Source: Limnanthes douglasii subsp. nivea | Lineage: Eukaryota > Streptophyta > Magnoliopsida > Brassicales > Limnanthaceae | Direction: 5' to 3' | DNA: 64,000 bases | Assembly: GCA_036936605.1 (NCBI GenBank) | Contig: JAUPFV010000002.1 | Span: 202,949,273 to 203,013,272 of the forward strand | In this document: one piece after another, positions 10,811-23,754 of the stretch | Layout of the letters: each line of letters begins with the position of its first letter | Position numbering within the stretch: position 1 is the first letter of the stretch | Notes under the pieces: model-generated | Databases searched by the model: none | The model's input: the letters and a program-made list of their open reading frames with translations, nothing else | Told to the model about the DNA's origin: nothing | Program-made: the position numbers and the translations under genes

Positions 10811-12656
10811 TCATTTGTGATACTTTAAAATGTGATATTCTAAATTTTCTATCTTCTCAGCTTGTTCCTCCACCCGACCAGCCTGAGTTACATTTTTATC
10901 AAGCGGATTTGAATTCTGAGCTATCAAAGTGTTATTTTTTGTCACCAACTCATTATTATGAGCAGATAACAAAGTCGTACTACTTACAATCTCTAGGCCA
11001 CAATTGCGTATAGCATCCCTCTCTTCACGAGTACCGAGCAGTTTTTTATGAAGATCATTGTTCTCTTTCACGACTTATCCAAGCGCTGCTTCGCTGAGCC
11101 GTAGGCATTCTGAAAACGTGTCGACTCAGTTATCAAACCACGAAGCAAGCCAAAAAAACAATGGTTCCGGTTTCCACTTCTACATCAATGCAGAATCAAC
11201 GAGTGGCATCCAACAATAAGAGAGCACATGCGAATTATATTGTATCTGCTCCAAGAAACATAAACCGACCAGCTCACTACGTTCGCCACTTTAAAAAAAC
11301 AAAAATACAAAGGGGGTACAAGCTAAAACTACCTCCATCGCCAACTAATTGTTGTTGCAGAATCTGACTCATTGGCATCATCTCATAAAATGACAAGTCT
11401 GAGCCTTGGTGGAGCTGGTCAATCACCATATGGGAAGCCCTCGACATCACCAGCTCAAGCGAAGGAACACCCTCGGGTGCTTGGACCTCTTCACTGGACC
11501 CACTATTTTGTCCGTGCGAGGGAGGGTTTTCAGGCACCACCAAATTCACCAATGTCGAACCTGTACCTAAACCATGAACAAAGTTCTTCATCCGCTGCGC
11601 CACTACAGGGGGTATATCCTACTTCTCCATCCACATCTTTAGCAGGTCCCTTTGGTTCATGCACCTTGTCGCCCCTACAATCACCACCACCTTCGGATTG
11701 CTAGTCGCGGGTTTAACTTGCTCCATCGGACTAGGTCGCATTACTTTCATCACCACCCAGCTTACCATCTATCTCCACTTTATTGACCAGCATCATCTTT
11801 CGTTAAGAAAATGAAACAACATTTATCACTACATTGCTTTTCTTCGTAAGTGAACAATCGTCCACATCATCCTCTTCTTCGCGAAGGCGATGAGTCCCCT
11901 CTCCACCCTCTATCTCCTCCATAACGTTGGGAAATTCCCCTCTTGGACTTCGACCATCCACCTTGTCACCTTTATCAGCACCCTCCAGGGTAAACGATGA
12001 CCCACTTATCTCTCGGGCCCTTTGCCCTTGTGGCACCAGAAGCCCAAGACCGGTATGGTTCTCCTCTTCATACCTCTACTTCATAAGGGCACGCAACCTT
12101 TCCAATATCTTCGTTTTGCCGCTCTCACTAATGATCATCTTACCATATTTTGAAATATGCAACTCAGAAATCCGAAACAGTGCGGACTTCAAATAATTTA
12201 TTGCACAAAACACCATGCTAGCTTCGACACTTCTACCGATGCTAACACGTCATCTAGGCAGATAGGTATCCTAACAAATTGAGAGCTCATCACTATGATT
12301 AACAAAGCTCTCCATCCGTTTGTCGTAAGCTGCATCAAGCATATCCCAATAAAACTGGAAAACAAAAACCTAATCAATTGGGGCAAGGAGGGACGTAAAC
12401 CCCAATTAAAGATAGTGGTGTATAGACAAGTTTCACCTTCTTCAGTATTATAGGGTTGATCTCTTGTACAAGGCGCTCTAATCGTCACATCATCGGGCAC
12501 ACCATGCATAGCTCTAAATTCTAGTACATAAACTTCAGCCAAATACCCATATTTGTGGGTATTTTTTGCAAAATATACCTCCAGAAATTGGGCACTCTTA
12601 TACTCCGATCCAACAACTTCTATAGCTTTCTTCCTCACACCTTTCTTGGGCGCCAT
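10811..12656 (-). pseudogene. Antisense accessory ORF, 'putative gypsy-type transposon' / coiled-coil type
   Basis: Minus-strand pieces line up as one decayed gene. The N terminus is at 12656 (MAPKKGVRKKAIEVVGSEY) and leads to a conserved block NWGLRPSLPQLIRFLF with QLTTNGWRALL. That resembles the (F/L)RxPLxPFxxxxLxxxxxxPxQLxPNxW signature of the plant PF04195-like retrotransposon-associated domain. Ser/Pro-rich pieces follow (12036-11803, 11603-11277). A heptad-like coiled-coil segment is last (11071 to 10811, LLGTREERDAIRN ... RVEEQAEKIENLEY). The order conserved block, low-complexity linker, coiled coil is the same as in the ORF at 19437-22312. It is antisense to the flanking gag remnant and LTR. 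The function of these proteins is unknown. Confidence 0.65.
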
Positions 12657-13333
12657 GGTTTAACCGACTGCAATTACCCAACAACGGTTGTCAGAATTTG
12701 GCATTATCCTAATCTACGAGGGTTGAGTTTCATTGACACGGCATCCTTTTTAAACATAATATCAAAAGACCAAAATCTCCTAAACACTAGGGGGATATAA
12801 TTCCCTGAAACTACAAGTGCCACACTATTCTAGTAAAACCCACGACACATAGCAGATTATTCAAACAAACTAAACATAACTGTAAGAGAGTTTTTTGTTC
12901 TCTTCGCCGACAAAGAAGAAGAAAATGCAAAACCCAAAAAGCAACCAATGTTTATCTTCAACAGTACGAAAGGAACACTTTGTTTTGCTCCTTCTTCAAC
13001 AAATACAAAAGAAATTTTTTTTCTAAAATGGGTTACGAATAGTTATAAAGAAACGTCTCATACTCTCGTTTTGGGTTAATATATGGAATCGTAACTCAAC
13101 CGCCACGAGACGTTAATTCATATCAAATTATTTATTGGGAGACTAAACGACTAAATTACATTTTTAAATTTACTTGTTAGTATATCAAATTTACCTTCAC
13201 ACGTCACAGGCAGGTGTTATCACATTAACACGTTGCCACATCACTCAAACAGTTTCTTCACCTCTACCAAAATTTAAGATTTTATTTCATCTAGTAACCG
13301 TTGTACATTTACTCTATGGACTAGGGGGAGCCT
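12657..13333. other. Spacer between antisense ORF and LTR
   Basis: No gene is seen. The segment would hold the promoter of the minus-strand ORF; a possible TATA-like CTTTATAA (minus) lies at 13043-13050. A short inverted repeat (AACGTCTC near 13051, GAGACGTT near 13106) is present. A purine run (AGGGGGAG, 13323-13330) immediately before the LTR is a candidate polypurine tract for a plus-strand element. Confidence 0.5.
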
Positions 13334-13922
13334 TGATGAGGTCGTAGATACCCATAACAACACAATGATAAATATGAAGAAAATATTATGACCGGGCACA
13401 ATTAGCAAGAGCAAGTCGAGCAATCTTACTAAGTCTGAAGCCGAGCAGACCAGATGTAAATAAGATAAAAAAGGAGCAGGAAAATGGTGCAAGCTTCAAC
13501 TATAGCTTGCTCGGATCACAACGGGGATATGTATCAGAGGCAAGACGAGCAAACTTAAAAAAAACCCAAGAAGAACCCGAGTGCGCTCAAAGCCGAGCAG
13601 AACTCAAAAGACCGAGCGCGCGTGAGTAAAACAGAAGAAACCAAGAAACGATCAACATTGTTGACAATCAAGCGCATTAATTAAGTCAACCCACGAATAC
13701 CATAACTCCCATAATAATGGCCACAAATTTGGGACCATTAGTAACAGTTATGATCTACGTGCAAAATAAATGAGTCCACATAACAAATGATGGTGTAACT
13801 TCTAAAAGCAATATATATAAGTATCTACACTAATGTAATAGGATCCATCTTCTTCTTCTTCTTCCTAAATCAATAAAAGTTTACTACTTTGACATCTAAG
13901 TGTTAAGGTTTTCTCGTTAACA
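13334..13922 (+). repeat. Putative gypsy LTR (plus orientation)
   Basis: The segment starts TGATGAGG just after a purine-rich tract and ends GTTAACA. Inside are a TATA box (TATATATAA, 13812-13820) and, about 50 bp on, a polyadenylation signal (AATAAA, 13872-13877), the layout of an LTR U3-R-U5. GC-rich repeated words such as CCGAGCAGA and CGAGCAA occur in the U3 part. No second copy was found in the window, so the borders are inferred from TG/CA ends and PPT position only. Confidence 0.55.
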
Positions 13923-14137
13923 ATGTTAAATTTTGGATTTAACATAACTAAGAAGCTGATATATTATTTTTTATTATTAATATAATTTTTAAGATGGTTG
14001 TCTAAAATTGAATGCACTATGATTGAATTTTATTACTTTGGATTTGTAAATGGAGATTCTTCTCATCCTAAAAATATCGTCATCTTCCACTATTGGTTAT
14101 GCCTTTCTTTCAATAATGTTCTTTAATGTTTATTGTT

Positions 14138-17100
14138 TCCTAGAATGTCCATGGGTTGAACGATCCAAATCGTTAAAAAGATATTTATTTTATCATAACG
14201 AATAGTATCATTGTTATGATTTTTATAGAAATGAAAATCAGTTTAAATAATGTTAACTCCTTTTTTAGAAAGATCGCCCATTTTTGGCAGTATGTCACTA
14301 ATCAATCGTCTCATAGGCTAGGAAGGATCTGGGTTATATGGAACCCTGGTATTTTTTACATCTCTATTTTATCTTCTTCCTCCCAATCCATTTATTACAA
14401 AGCTTGTAGTCTTAATAACCATGTCCCTTTCTTCCTTTTGGATTTCTATGCCTTCAAAAATGGTCCCGAGCGTCGCCCTCTGTGGGCTGACTTGGGGCTA
14501 TTTCGACTTATTATTGCAATTATCATTGGGTTGCTCTCGGTGATTTCAATACTATTTGCAACCCCGATGAACTTACTAGCTCGTTCTCTCACGGTGAGAT
14601 TGACGACTTCAATCTATGCTTCTATCATTGTAAATTAAGTGACCTTCGGTCATATGGTTCTCATTTAACCTGGAACAATAAAAATACCTTAAACTCAGTT
14701 TTTTTAAGAATTGACCAAGCTCATGTTAATAGTGCTTGAGATGATTCTTTTCCCATGTTAATTTCCCATTTTGGATCTGCATGCTCTTCTAATCACTCCA
14801 CTATTAAACTTATTATATGCTCCCTTAGGCCATGCATTAAAAAACCTTTTAAATTTTTTAATATGTGGCAGTCTCATCTTTCTTATAATGAGTTAGTGTC
14901 TTCTTCCTGGAAACTTCTGATCTTTTCTCACGGTATGAGATTGATTTCCCAAAATCTCACTCGATTTCAATTTTCCCTCCGTGAACTTAATCGTAAAGAA
15001 TATAGTGATATTAGCTCTATGGTATGTATTGCCCAAAACCATATTTTATGTGTCCAAACCCTCTTTGGTGTTTGCTGATATTGATGTTTTTTCCGTCTAT
15101 ATATACCTTAGTTATGCCGAGTAAGCTTTCTATAAACAAAATTCTAGCGAGACTTGGCTCAAGCTTAGGGACCGTAACACAAAATTCTTTCACAATAGTA
15201 TTAAAAATCGTGTTTTAAGAAATAAAATAGTCTTTATCTTTAATAGTAACAGAGATCTCGCCACTTCCCCAAATGAGGTGGTGAGCGTCTTAGTCAACTA
15301 TTTTTCTAACTTTCTTAGCACTAGGTCTCTCCCGGGTTACCCAGGGCTCGCTCGTATCTCTATGCGTATTTCTGTTAAAGTGACTCCTTTGGACCGATGT
15401 TTGATGGTTCGCTTGGTTACGTGTGCATAATTAAAAGTGCTTTTTCAGTATTGATAGCGATAAATGACCGGAGCCTGTCGGTTTTAATGCGGGGGTTTTT
15501 CAAGAAATCTTGGAACATAATCGGTAAAGATATATGTTGTGGGATCTTAATGTTCTTTAATTCGGGTAATCTTGAGCCTTCTTGGAACATCCCTACTATT
15601 TCCCTTATCCATAAGAAGGATTGCCCATTTAAATTCAAGGACTTCATGCCAAATGGTTTTTGCAACATGGTCTACAAAATTATTTTTAAGATCATTTCCG
15701 ATAGGATCAAAGGCTCATTCCCTTATCTGATTGACAAATCTCAGTCGGCTTTTGTGGATGGTCGTAATATTACGGGAAATATACTTCTTTCCCAAGAACT
15801 TTTTAAGGGTTACCAGACTAAATGTGGCATCTTATCCTTGACATCTTGGTGGCCATGAATTTCCCAGACTAGATAATCAGCTGGATTATTCAATGTATAG
15901 CCACCCCATCCTATTCCGTTAATATTAATGGCGACCCTCATGGGATTTTCCATAGTAGAAAAGGTCTCAGACAAGGTGAACATTTATCATATTTCTTATT
16001 TGTATTGGTCATGCAAGTTCTCTCTAGTATCCTTAAGGAGAAAAGTAATAATGTAAACTTTTGTTTTCATTGTAAGTGCCATAAGTTTAAGATTTTCAAC
16101 CTTTGCTTTGCAGACGACCTGATGATTTTCTATCGTGCTGACATTAATTCCCTCAATCAAAGATGGCCTGAGTGAATTCTTTGACCTCTCGGGTCTTAAA
16201 GTTAGCCTTCATAAAATCCATATCTTCATCTCAGACGTCAACCTCGTTGTTATATCCCATTTAATTAATATCGTTGGTTTTAAGGTTGGTTGTCTTCTTG
16301 TTAAATACCTTGGAGTTCCCCTTCTCCCTAGTCGACTTTCCCATAACAATTATCGACCTCTTCTTGATAAAAGCACTAATTGTATTGCGTCATGAACTTC
16401 CAAAAACCTCTCTTATGCGAGTGGACTTCAACTTATTAAATATGTTTTTTTTGTTGCGCATATTCATTGGTCTTCGATCTTTATTCTCCTTGCTAGAGTT
16501 CTAAAAGAACTCTTTGAGTCTCTCTGTCATTTCCTCTGTTCTGGCCATAAGATGAAGGTTATGGGTAAAGTGGCATGGTATACAGAGATCTTGCCCTTGT
16601 TAGAGGGCAATCTTGGGATTCTAAACCTAAAAATTTGGAATTAGACGGTCATCCTCAAATATTTGTGGTCTATCGTTAGTAAATACGACAACTCAATCTG
16701 GTGTGACTCGATTTACTCTGAGAAGATAAAAGACAAAAAGTTCTAGTTTTTAAAGATTGATTCTCTTCCTCATGGACGTGGAGAAATGTTTTAAATCTTA
16801 GGCCTATCGTTAACAATTTGTAGAGGGATGCGAGTGCTGATGGGAAGAAGACCTTATTCTGGTTAAACCCTTGGTTGTTGTCAACCTCTTTGGTCAACCA
16901 CTATGGGTATAGTATTATTCGTGATTCTTGTATGGGGAGCAACCTCAAAGTCTCCGCTATCATTTGAGATGGTCTATGGAACTAGCCGACTCATTTTAGG
17001 TCTGTCAGTGCTAGAAAAATTTGTATCATCCGAGAGATTAACCATCTCATCATCTCCACCCTCCCCATATCATCCTTCACAATGACGTCCACTGGTGGAT

Positions 17101-17651
17101 TTCTAGGAGAGGTATTCTTAACTTTACTATAAGGATACCTACAATGTCATTCATACCCCCATCCCTAGTATCATCTGTGCGGGGTTAGTATGGTATAAGT
17201 TTAATATTCCCCGTCATTCTTTCATCAATTGCTTTGCTATCCAAGGAAAACTTTCCACAAGTGATAAGCTTCCGAGTTAGGGACTAAACACCCCCTCTTG
17301 AACTGTGTCGTATGCAATTCTACCTCAGAAATCATCAATCATATCCTCCATGATTGTAGCTACACTGAGAGCATCTGGGGTTTTTCAACCTCCAAGCTTG
17401 GTTTTTCTCTACGCTTGGTTTTCTTCCAAGCCTCAATAACAATAGTGACTCTTGGATTCATGAGGCGTTCAAATGGCCTCCGTCCAGTTTACGATACCTT
17501 TGACGTGCCTGCTTTGATGTTGTTGTCTACCTCATTTAAAGTAAGAGGAATGCTAGAATTTTTAGATTATCTCCTGCCTCTGCCTCTACAGTATCTCATC
17601 GCATGTTTTCTAGACATTCGGCTCAGATTATTTGGTACCAAGGTTGTCTAG
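14138..17651 (+). pseudogene. LINE ORF2 remnant (endonuclease, reverse transcriptase, zf-RVT)
   Basis: The plus strand starts with S*NVHGLNDPNR (14139 on), the N terminus of the L1-type AP endonuclease with its Trp codon turned into TAG. GRIWVIWNPG follows at about 14318. Around 15150-15290 is WLKLRDRNTKFFHNS, the conserved linker before RT. RT blocks follow: ISLIHKKDCPFKFKDFMP (15600s), IISDRIKGSFPYLIDKSQ, SAFVDGRNITGNILL (15740s), then CFADDLMIFY (16105-16135), KYLGVPLLPSRLS (16300s). The zf-RVT reads CVVCNSTSEIINHILHDC (17300s). Frames shift repeatedly, so it is dead. The FADD catalytic motif remains. Confidence 0.88.
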
Positions 17652-19311
17652 CCAATCTAGTCATATTAATTTCTAACTTAATTTTGTTTTGTGTTTTGAT
17701 TATAACAGCTATCTTCCTTTCTAGTTCGATGTATCTGCTTGCTTACGTTATCGATGCCTAGAATATTTGACCATAATGGTCTTAGCCCTTTCACTTTTCT
17801 TTGTATGCGCTTGCTTGGCCAATTTGGAGTTATCTTCCCCTCGCTCGTTCCCTGTTTTGTTCATAAGTTTTTCGACTTTGTCATTTTGTCATATTGATTC
17901 TGCTAGTATTTATGCACCTTCTCTTATTCTTTCTGATTTCGGTCCGAATAAGATTAAAGTCTGTTTACCTTCTTATTGTATTTTTTTTACGATTTTTAAT
18001 GCTCTCCTTAGAATATGCCCCGTATATTCGTATAAAACCATTTTTATTTCTATATAATTCATTTTTAAAATAAAACACTTACAATATCAGAAATAACCAG
18101 AATATTACATTAATACGAGGTATATGTAATTGTTTGTATATATCGGATAACAATTATACACTAATTAAATGTATTGAATTTAATACCCATTACAGATTTT
18201 GTAAAAAAAGGTTAATAATAAATAAAAATAATCATTAATTTTATTATTCGGCTAACATATTTTTATATTTTTTTCTATCTCCAATAAATCCTAGATTAAC
18301 TTAAAACATCTATACTTGACCTTTTTTATCCATGACATACATAAAATAGAAATCTCTAAAAGAAACAAAAATTATATATATACTAAAGTAGAACACAGGT
18401 TTACTGATCTTATGAAAAATAAACCTCTATTTTACCTATTTATCTTTGATATTTATATAAATCACCAAATCCAATATTAAATAAAGTATTGTCCTTAAAT
18501 ATAGATATGAATATTGTTGTTTTATAATGTTGGATTTTTATTATTGAGCCTATAACGTCAATCGTCCCTAATCTCGTATATCAAACTAAACGGTGATTTT
18601 TGATAAATTGTATTTAAGGTGGTAATTTATAGTGTTGACACGTGTGCACAATGCAGGTCTCTTATTTACTTATGTTCAATTTTGTTTTCCAATGTGACAC
18701 TCTTCACTCATTTCTCATTTCTCTTCTCCAATGCGACTATCTTCTCTCCAGTTTTAGATCTAATAAATCCGTCAAAAACGTTTTGTCTTCAATATGTATA
18801 AGGTAATTATTTAGGTTATTTCGTTTTTATTTTGAATTTTTGGTGTTCATATTAGAAAGAATAATAATAACATAGTTATGTTATATATGTTTATATTTTC
18901 TAAAAATAATGTATGGATTTATAGGAGATGTTTAAAAATATAGAGTCAAAATCTTCAAAACTAACCAAAAGTGAAGAAAAAATCTTATCGATGAATTAGA
19001 ACGAGAAAGAAAAGGTAGAAGCTTTTGGACAATAACTTCATTATTGCATGTTTCCTTTTAAGTGATAGCAACTATGAATTTTGGTTTTTAATTTTTTTCT
19101 CTCCTTTTCTAGATTTGATTTTGGTGAGGATTATTTTGAACTTAGGGTAATTTCGTCAGGTGTTTTAGAGAATTTCAAAGGTATTAAATGTTTGGGTGTT
19201 TTGTAATGAGACATTTAAGCTTCCTGGTTGTATTAAATGTTCATTACCCTCATTAATGAGAGATTTAAGCTTCATTTTCTCCTAGGTATCAGTAACTTTT
19301 TGCCTCACTAG
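17652..19311. other. AT-rich DNA without recognisable gene
   Basis: This is partly LINE 3' flanking sequence. Open frames such as 17767-18057 are hydrophobic because of T-richness and show no family motif. No RNA gene or repeat boundary could be defined. The 3' LTR expected for the minus-strand gypsy element 2 was not identified here. Confidence 0.5.
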
Positions 19312-19318
19312 TATAAAT
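19312..19318 (+). promoter_or_regulatory. TATA box of the antisense accessory ORF
   Basis: TATAAAT lies 119 bp upstream of the first ATG (19437) of the plus-strand ORF, followed by a pyrimidine-rich leader typical of plant 5' UTRs. It suggests the ORF had its own promoter, independent of the LTR of the minus-strand element. Confidence 0.5.
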
Positions 19319-19436
19319 TATTTTCCTTTACTGTTTCACCATCTTCATCATTTTGTAATTTCTTCTCTCGGAGCTTTTTACCTTTCCTTTCAAAACTTCT
19401 CTTGGGTATTTTTATGTTCACAGCGAGATCGCTCTC

Positions 19437-22312
19437 GTGAAAGGTGGTTGGCTAAATATTTCTGAACTAGAAAAAGCGCAAAAAGTTGAGGGTGAGAGAC
19501 GTATCGCTGCTGGCCTTCCAGTCTCTCCAAGAAGTAAACCTGATTCACCATCCTTAGAAGCTGATCAAGGATCATCCTCTGCTAATAACACAAAACCTAA
19601 ACGTTTATTCCAACCAAACCTCTCGCCAATCCCATCAGGCTCTTTGGTTTAGGAGTCTCAGCCTTCTACCGTGCAAGAGAAAACAGTATCGAGTGTTGGA
19701 AAGCCTTCTCTGCTTATTGCTATGGGGTCAGACATTGAGAAATCCCCAGAGAAAACTAACCCTCTCCGGACAACGCGCCTGGTAAAAGGCCAAACAACTG
19801 GCTCACAACCCAAGTCCTCCAAAACGGGGCTCTCCAAGTCTACAGCCAAAGATAAATCCTCCGGATCGGAGGCATCTATTAGAGCCTCAAGAGACAAACC
19901 CTCCGGATCCGAGGCTACCAGAATCACTTCTCATACCAAGTCTGCCGGAGCTGAGCCCCAACCGGACACCAGACCTTTAAGAGAGACTGACGCTCAACCA
20001 TCCGGACAAACTGCTGAGCCACAAACTAGCACTCTTCCATCCACAACGACTGATAAACCTTCCACAGCAATGGAAGAAGTGATGGAGGATAGTGTCGAAG
20101 AGGCCCCATTTGAAACTGAAGTCTCCAGGAAAACTGAAGATGCTGCCTTTGACAAAAAGGGAAAAGGCAAGGAGAAAGTCTGCATGACCCATCCGGATCT
20201 GCCGGAGAGCCTGGAAGGCAAAATGGGATCTTGTATTCACAAGGTCAATGTGAAGAATCCGCTGGCCATGCAGAATATTAATTATGTCTATACTCACACC
20301 GCTGAGCTAGGCCGGATCCAAACCAAGTGAAGGATCCCTGAATCAGTTAAGGTGAGGATATCAATCACACCGGAGACTCCGATGGACTGCAAGCTCAACG
20401 AGATCGTCATCTATACTGAGTTGTTCAACTAGGGGCTCAAATTCCCCTTGGATCCAAAAATTGTCAGGTATTTCCACCTGATTAAACTCTGTCCAAGCCA
20501 GCTGAGTCCAAATGCTTGGTATACTCTCCTCGTCTGTATTATGGCGTCAAGGCTGTCCGGTATTCCTCTCCCAATGGAGCAGTTTACTGCAGTGGTCAGC
20601 CTTTATAAAAACTATGATATCCTATTCTACCACTACAATATGGGAGACGACTTTAAAGTGGTGGACGACCTGCTTGAGTCAGAGAAAAACTGGAAGATCC
20701 AGTTCCTTTTTATTAGCGGTACATGGGAGAATGGGAGAAAAATCAAGGCTGGTGTCAATCCTAGTATGCTCACCAGCAGGTGGAAGAGCTCAGGTAAGTC
20801 TTTTACTTTGTTTGTCTTTCTCATTTTGCAAAAACTTAATTCCTGAATTACCTCTTCTCTTATGTCAGTATTGTCAAAGGATTTCTCCGACTATGTGGAG
20901 GAGGGGCAGCCCACATGTGCCAAATTAAATGCCTGGGTTGCTGACCGTTGGGGAAACGCCTTCCACAACTGCTTTACCTCAGGCAACTTGGTGAGGTCCC
21001 ACCTTTGGAACACTACGGGCCGGAGATATCTCACTTGGGAGGAATTGACTACACCACCTCCTCCGATCGTTATACTTAAGAGAAACGGAGGCGAAGGATG
21101 GTAAATTGGCCTTGCCCTCCAGAGCCAAAGCCCCAAGAAAAATGAAAGGAAAGAAGGGCAAGAAAAAGAAGGCTGCAGTAGAGGCTGTTCGGGGTGCTGC
21201 AGAGGATATTTATCCGGAGAGCCAATGAGGGCAGGTACAAGGAGGGATTGATGCTACTTTGCTTAAAGTAGCTGAGGATGAGTCCATTAAGGAGGCATGT
21301 GAACCCCAAAATCAACCAAGGCCTCCTCAAAAGGATCGAAAGAGGGGAGCTAGCAGCGATGAGAGGACTGCTAAGAAGAAAAAGGTCTCCTTGGGGGATG
21401 AAGTAGTACTCCGCCCTTTCGGAGCCTTTACCTTCGGCCGATCCAACTGACCCCACCCTGGCAGAGAAAATCTTCACCGATCTACACACTGGAGAGGGTA
21501 CCGGAAGAGATTTGGAAGGAGTAACATTAGTGGCCTCCAAAACATTGGCCTTTATTTTGGAGAGTTTGAAAAAGATGCCTTTGATGGCCCCTACCTTCCC
21601 TCAGCTCCTCCAATATGGTGACTTTTAATGGTAAGTCTTTCACTGTCTCAGGGGAAAATGATACAGTGATTCACTCTCTATTGGGCCATATTCAGCCAGT
21701 GCTCAATTTGGAGAGGCAAGTAAAGAGTCAGCATGTCCTCATCAACACCCTCAACACCGACAAGGAGAGTTTGTCCACTGACCTCCTTAATGCCAACCAG
21801 ATTATTGAGGCATTGAAGAAGGAGCTTGAGGAGTTGAAGAAGGAGAGAGAAGATCTGGAAACCAAGCTGGTCACTTCAGAGACAACTAACATAAAGCTCC
21901 GAACCAAATGCTTAGGATTGGAAAGAGATCTTTCCAGATCTTTCCACCCTGAAGGGAGACATGAAGACCAAGGACGAGGCCATCCAAACCTTGTTCGATG
22001 ACAAGACTTCTCTCGAAGAGGCTGTGTCTAGGGTCACAAAGGAGAAAGAGGACTTGGTGAAAGAGTAATAAAAGACAATCCAGGCCAAGATTGATGCGAT
22101 ATACCAATAAGGTGATAGACTCCCTCGAAGTAAGAGTTGCAGAGGTCAAATCTGATATGGTACTTCTTGTCCACCATAAATTTCTGACGCGAATCCTTGA
22201 AGATTTATGGAGATATGTAGAGTATGAGGACCTCTCATTTCATACTATGGTAGAAGGTGATCGACATGGCTATAGTAGTAAAATAGATTCCACTACTGAT
22301 GAAGAAGAATGA
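19437..22312 (+). pseudogene. Antisense accessory ORF of gypsy element 2 (PF04195-like block, NLS, coiled coil), with intron
   Basis: The frame from 19437 runs with in-frame stops at 19650, 20328 and 20430. It encodes a Ser/Pro/Thr-rich N region rich in KPSGSEA-type repeats, then a conserved block (LKFPLDPKIVRYFHLI, QLSPNAWYTL). A 75-bp GT-AG intron (20794-20868, GTAAGT...TGTCAG) follows, and splicing it out keeps the frame (VLSKDFSDYVEE...). Downstream, in shifted frames, are basic clusters (GKKGKKKKA, TAKKKKVS) and a long coiled coil (21700-21950, IIEALKKELEELKKERED). The ORF converges with the gypsy pol (minus) that ends near 22990. The overall plan matches 10811-12656. The function of these retrotransposon accessory proteins is not known; nuclear location is inferred from the basic clusters. 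Confidence 0.72.
20794..20868 (+). other. Spliceosomal intron inside the accessory ORF
   Basis: The donor AG|GTAAGT and acceptor TTATGTCAG flank 75 AT-rich bases containing stops. Joining 20793 to 20869 keeps one codon split after its first base and continues the conserved protein without a break. This is unusual for a retrotransposon ORF if it were transcribed with the genomic RNA, but logical for an antisense gene with its own promoter, because the genomic sense RNA would not be spliced there. Confidence 0.65.
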
Positions 22313-22989
22313 GCCGGAGAGAGTTCCAGTGACGAATCCAAAGATCCCAAGAAAAAAGACAATGCAGGAACATCCAAGGGGAATTAGCCCTAAGTTTTAA
22401 CTATCTTTATTTTATTTTTCTTATCCTTATGAAATACTAAAGTCCTTGGATGGCCAATGCATTTTTGTAACTGTATCTGGTTTGAGTCCGGTTAAGCCTT
22501 TTTTTAAACTCAAAGTCCTTCGATGGCCAAGACATAATTTTATGTTTTAATATCAACATCCGGTTTTAGCCGCATAGGTTTACTTTGCTAAATTTTTGCT
22601 TTGTTTCATATTTTCTTAATTTCAATGGCCGATATTTAAAGAGCCCTTATTCATTTTTCAAGTATTTAAGATGAGAGTGTTTAAAATCTCCGATGACAAA
22701 TGTTAAAGGGTCATCATTCCACCAAATCAATCCGATATGCCAAAGATCCTTAGAAGACTTTTTTTAAAACGAAAACTGTAAATCAAACCACTCCGAATAT
22801 TTTAAGAAGGCATCAAATTTTATTGAAAAACCCGGACACCTCATTAAAACCTCCACGCGCCACCAGGGTAGGAAAGAGTATGCCCCCTAATATTTATATG
22901 GACGTTAAACAAGTAAATATTTACACAACTTTCATTCCAGATATAAACGGAGGTGTTCAATATTCCAAGGGTGGTTTAAGACTCTTCCA
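22313..22989. other. Convergent spacer between accessory ORF and gypsy pol
   Basis: No gene is seen. The sequence contains repeats of a short phrase (AAAGTCCTTGGATGGCCAA near 22438, AAAGTCCTTCGATGGCCAA near 22510), a direct duplication of about 70 bp with variation. The right part continues into the integrase C-terminal coding sequence. Confidence 0.5.
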
Positions 22990-23750
22990 TCTTTGTCTTG
23001 AAGCCTGTATGTCACAGGCTTAAGTTTTTCGGAGACCTCATAGGGCCCTTCCCAGTTGGGAGCTAGCTTGCCGAACTATGTAAGAATAATTTTCTCAATA
23101 CTTTGTACCCTGGTCGAAAATCCCTTCTTTTGACTTTGGAAGCAAATCTGCTCCTCATCAAGCCTTGATAATGGGTGGCTCTAAGATGAGCCTTAACCCT
23201 TTTTCTTCTATTAAGTCCAATTAACTTCTGATTGCCACTTCATTAGCCTGTTCGGAAAAATTATGGATTCTGTATGATGGAAGAGTTACCTCTACAGGAG
23301 CAATTGCATCCATCCCATATACCATGACAAAAGGAGATTCTTGTGTAACAGCTCCACGAGTAGTCTGGTACGCCAATAATACTTCTTGTAAATAGCTTGG
23401 CCACTTTCCTGTAGCCCATTCTAAATTCTTTTTAAGATCGGACAGAATAGTCTTGTTTGCCACTTCAACTTGACCATTTTCTTGTGGGTAGAAAGGAGAA
23501 GAGAAGTAATGTTGAATGCCTCTTGAGGCACATAAACTCTACATATCATTGTTATCAAATTTTGGCCCATTATTTGTGGTTATCTTTTGTGGAACCCCAA
23601 ATCTGCAACAAATGTTAGACATGATAAATTTTATAACAACTTTTGAAGTAGTTCCTGTCAGGGGGGCTGCTTCTATCCACTTGGGAAAATAATCAATGGC
23701 TACAATAATAGTTCTGCACACTCCGGATGCCATCGGTAGAGGCCCTTCTA
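22990..23750 (-). pseudogene. Integrase, gypsy element 2
   Basis: The core shows IIVAIDYFPKWIEAAPLTG (23710s), RFGVPQKITTNNGPKFDN (23600s), the region EWATGKWPSYLQEVLLAY (23400s) and SPFVMVYGMDAIAPVEVTLP (23330s). The C-terminal part reads KLAPNWEGPYEV (about 23075-23040). In TTNNGPKF the second catalytic Asp of the usual T(D)NGxQF block reads Asn, as far as the frame can be trusted. A frame break lies between 23539 and 23463. Integrase would join the cDNA ends to chromosomal DNA. Confidence 0.85.
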
Positions 23751-23754
23751 TTCA

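Noticed and set aside
17767..18057. Hydrophobic 96-codon frame as a membrane protein
   Set aside because: The hydrophobicity follows from T-rich DNA next to a dead LINE; no conserved motif, promoter or start context.
19658..20297. Minus-strand open frames of 75-106 codons
   Set aside because: They are antisense to the low-complexity N region of the accessory ORF; the plus frame alone continues into a conserved block and intron.
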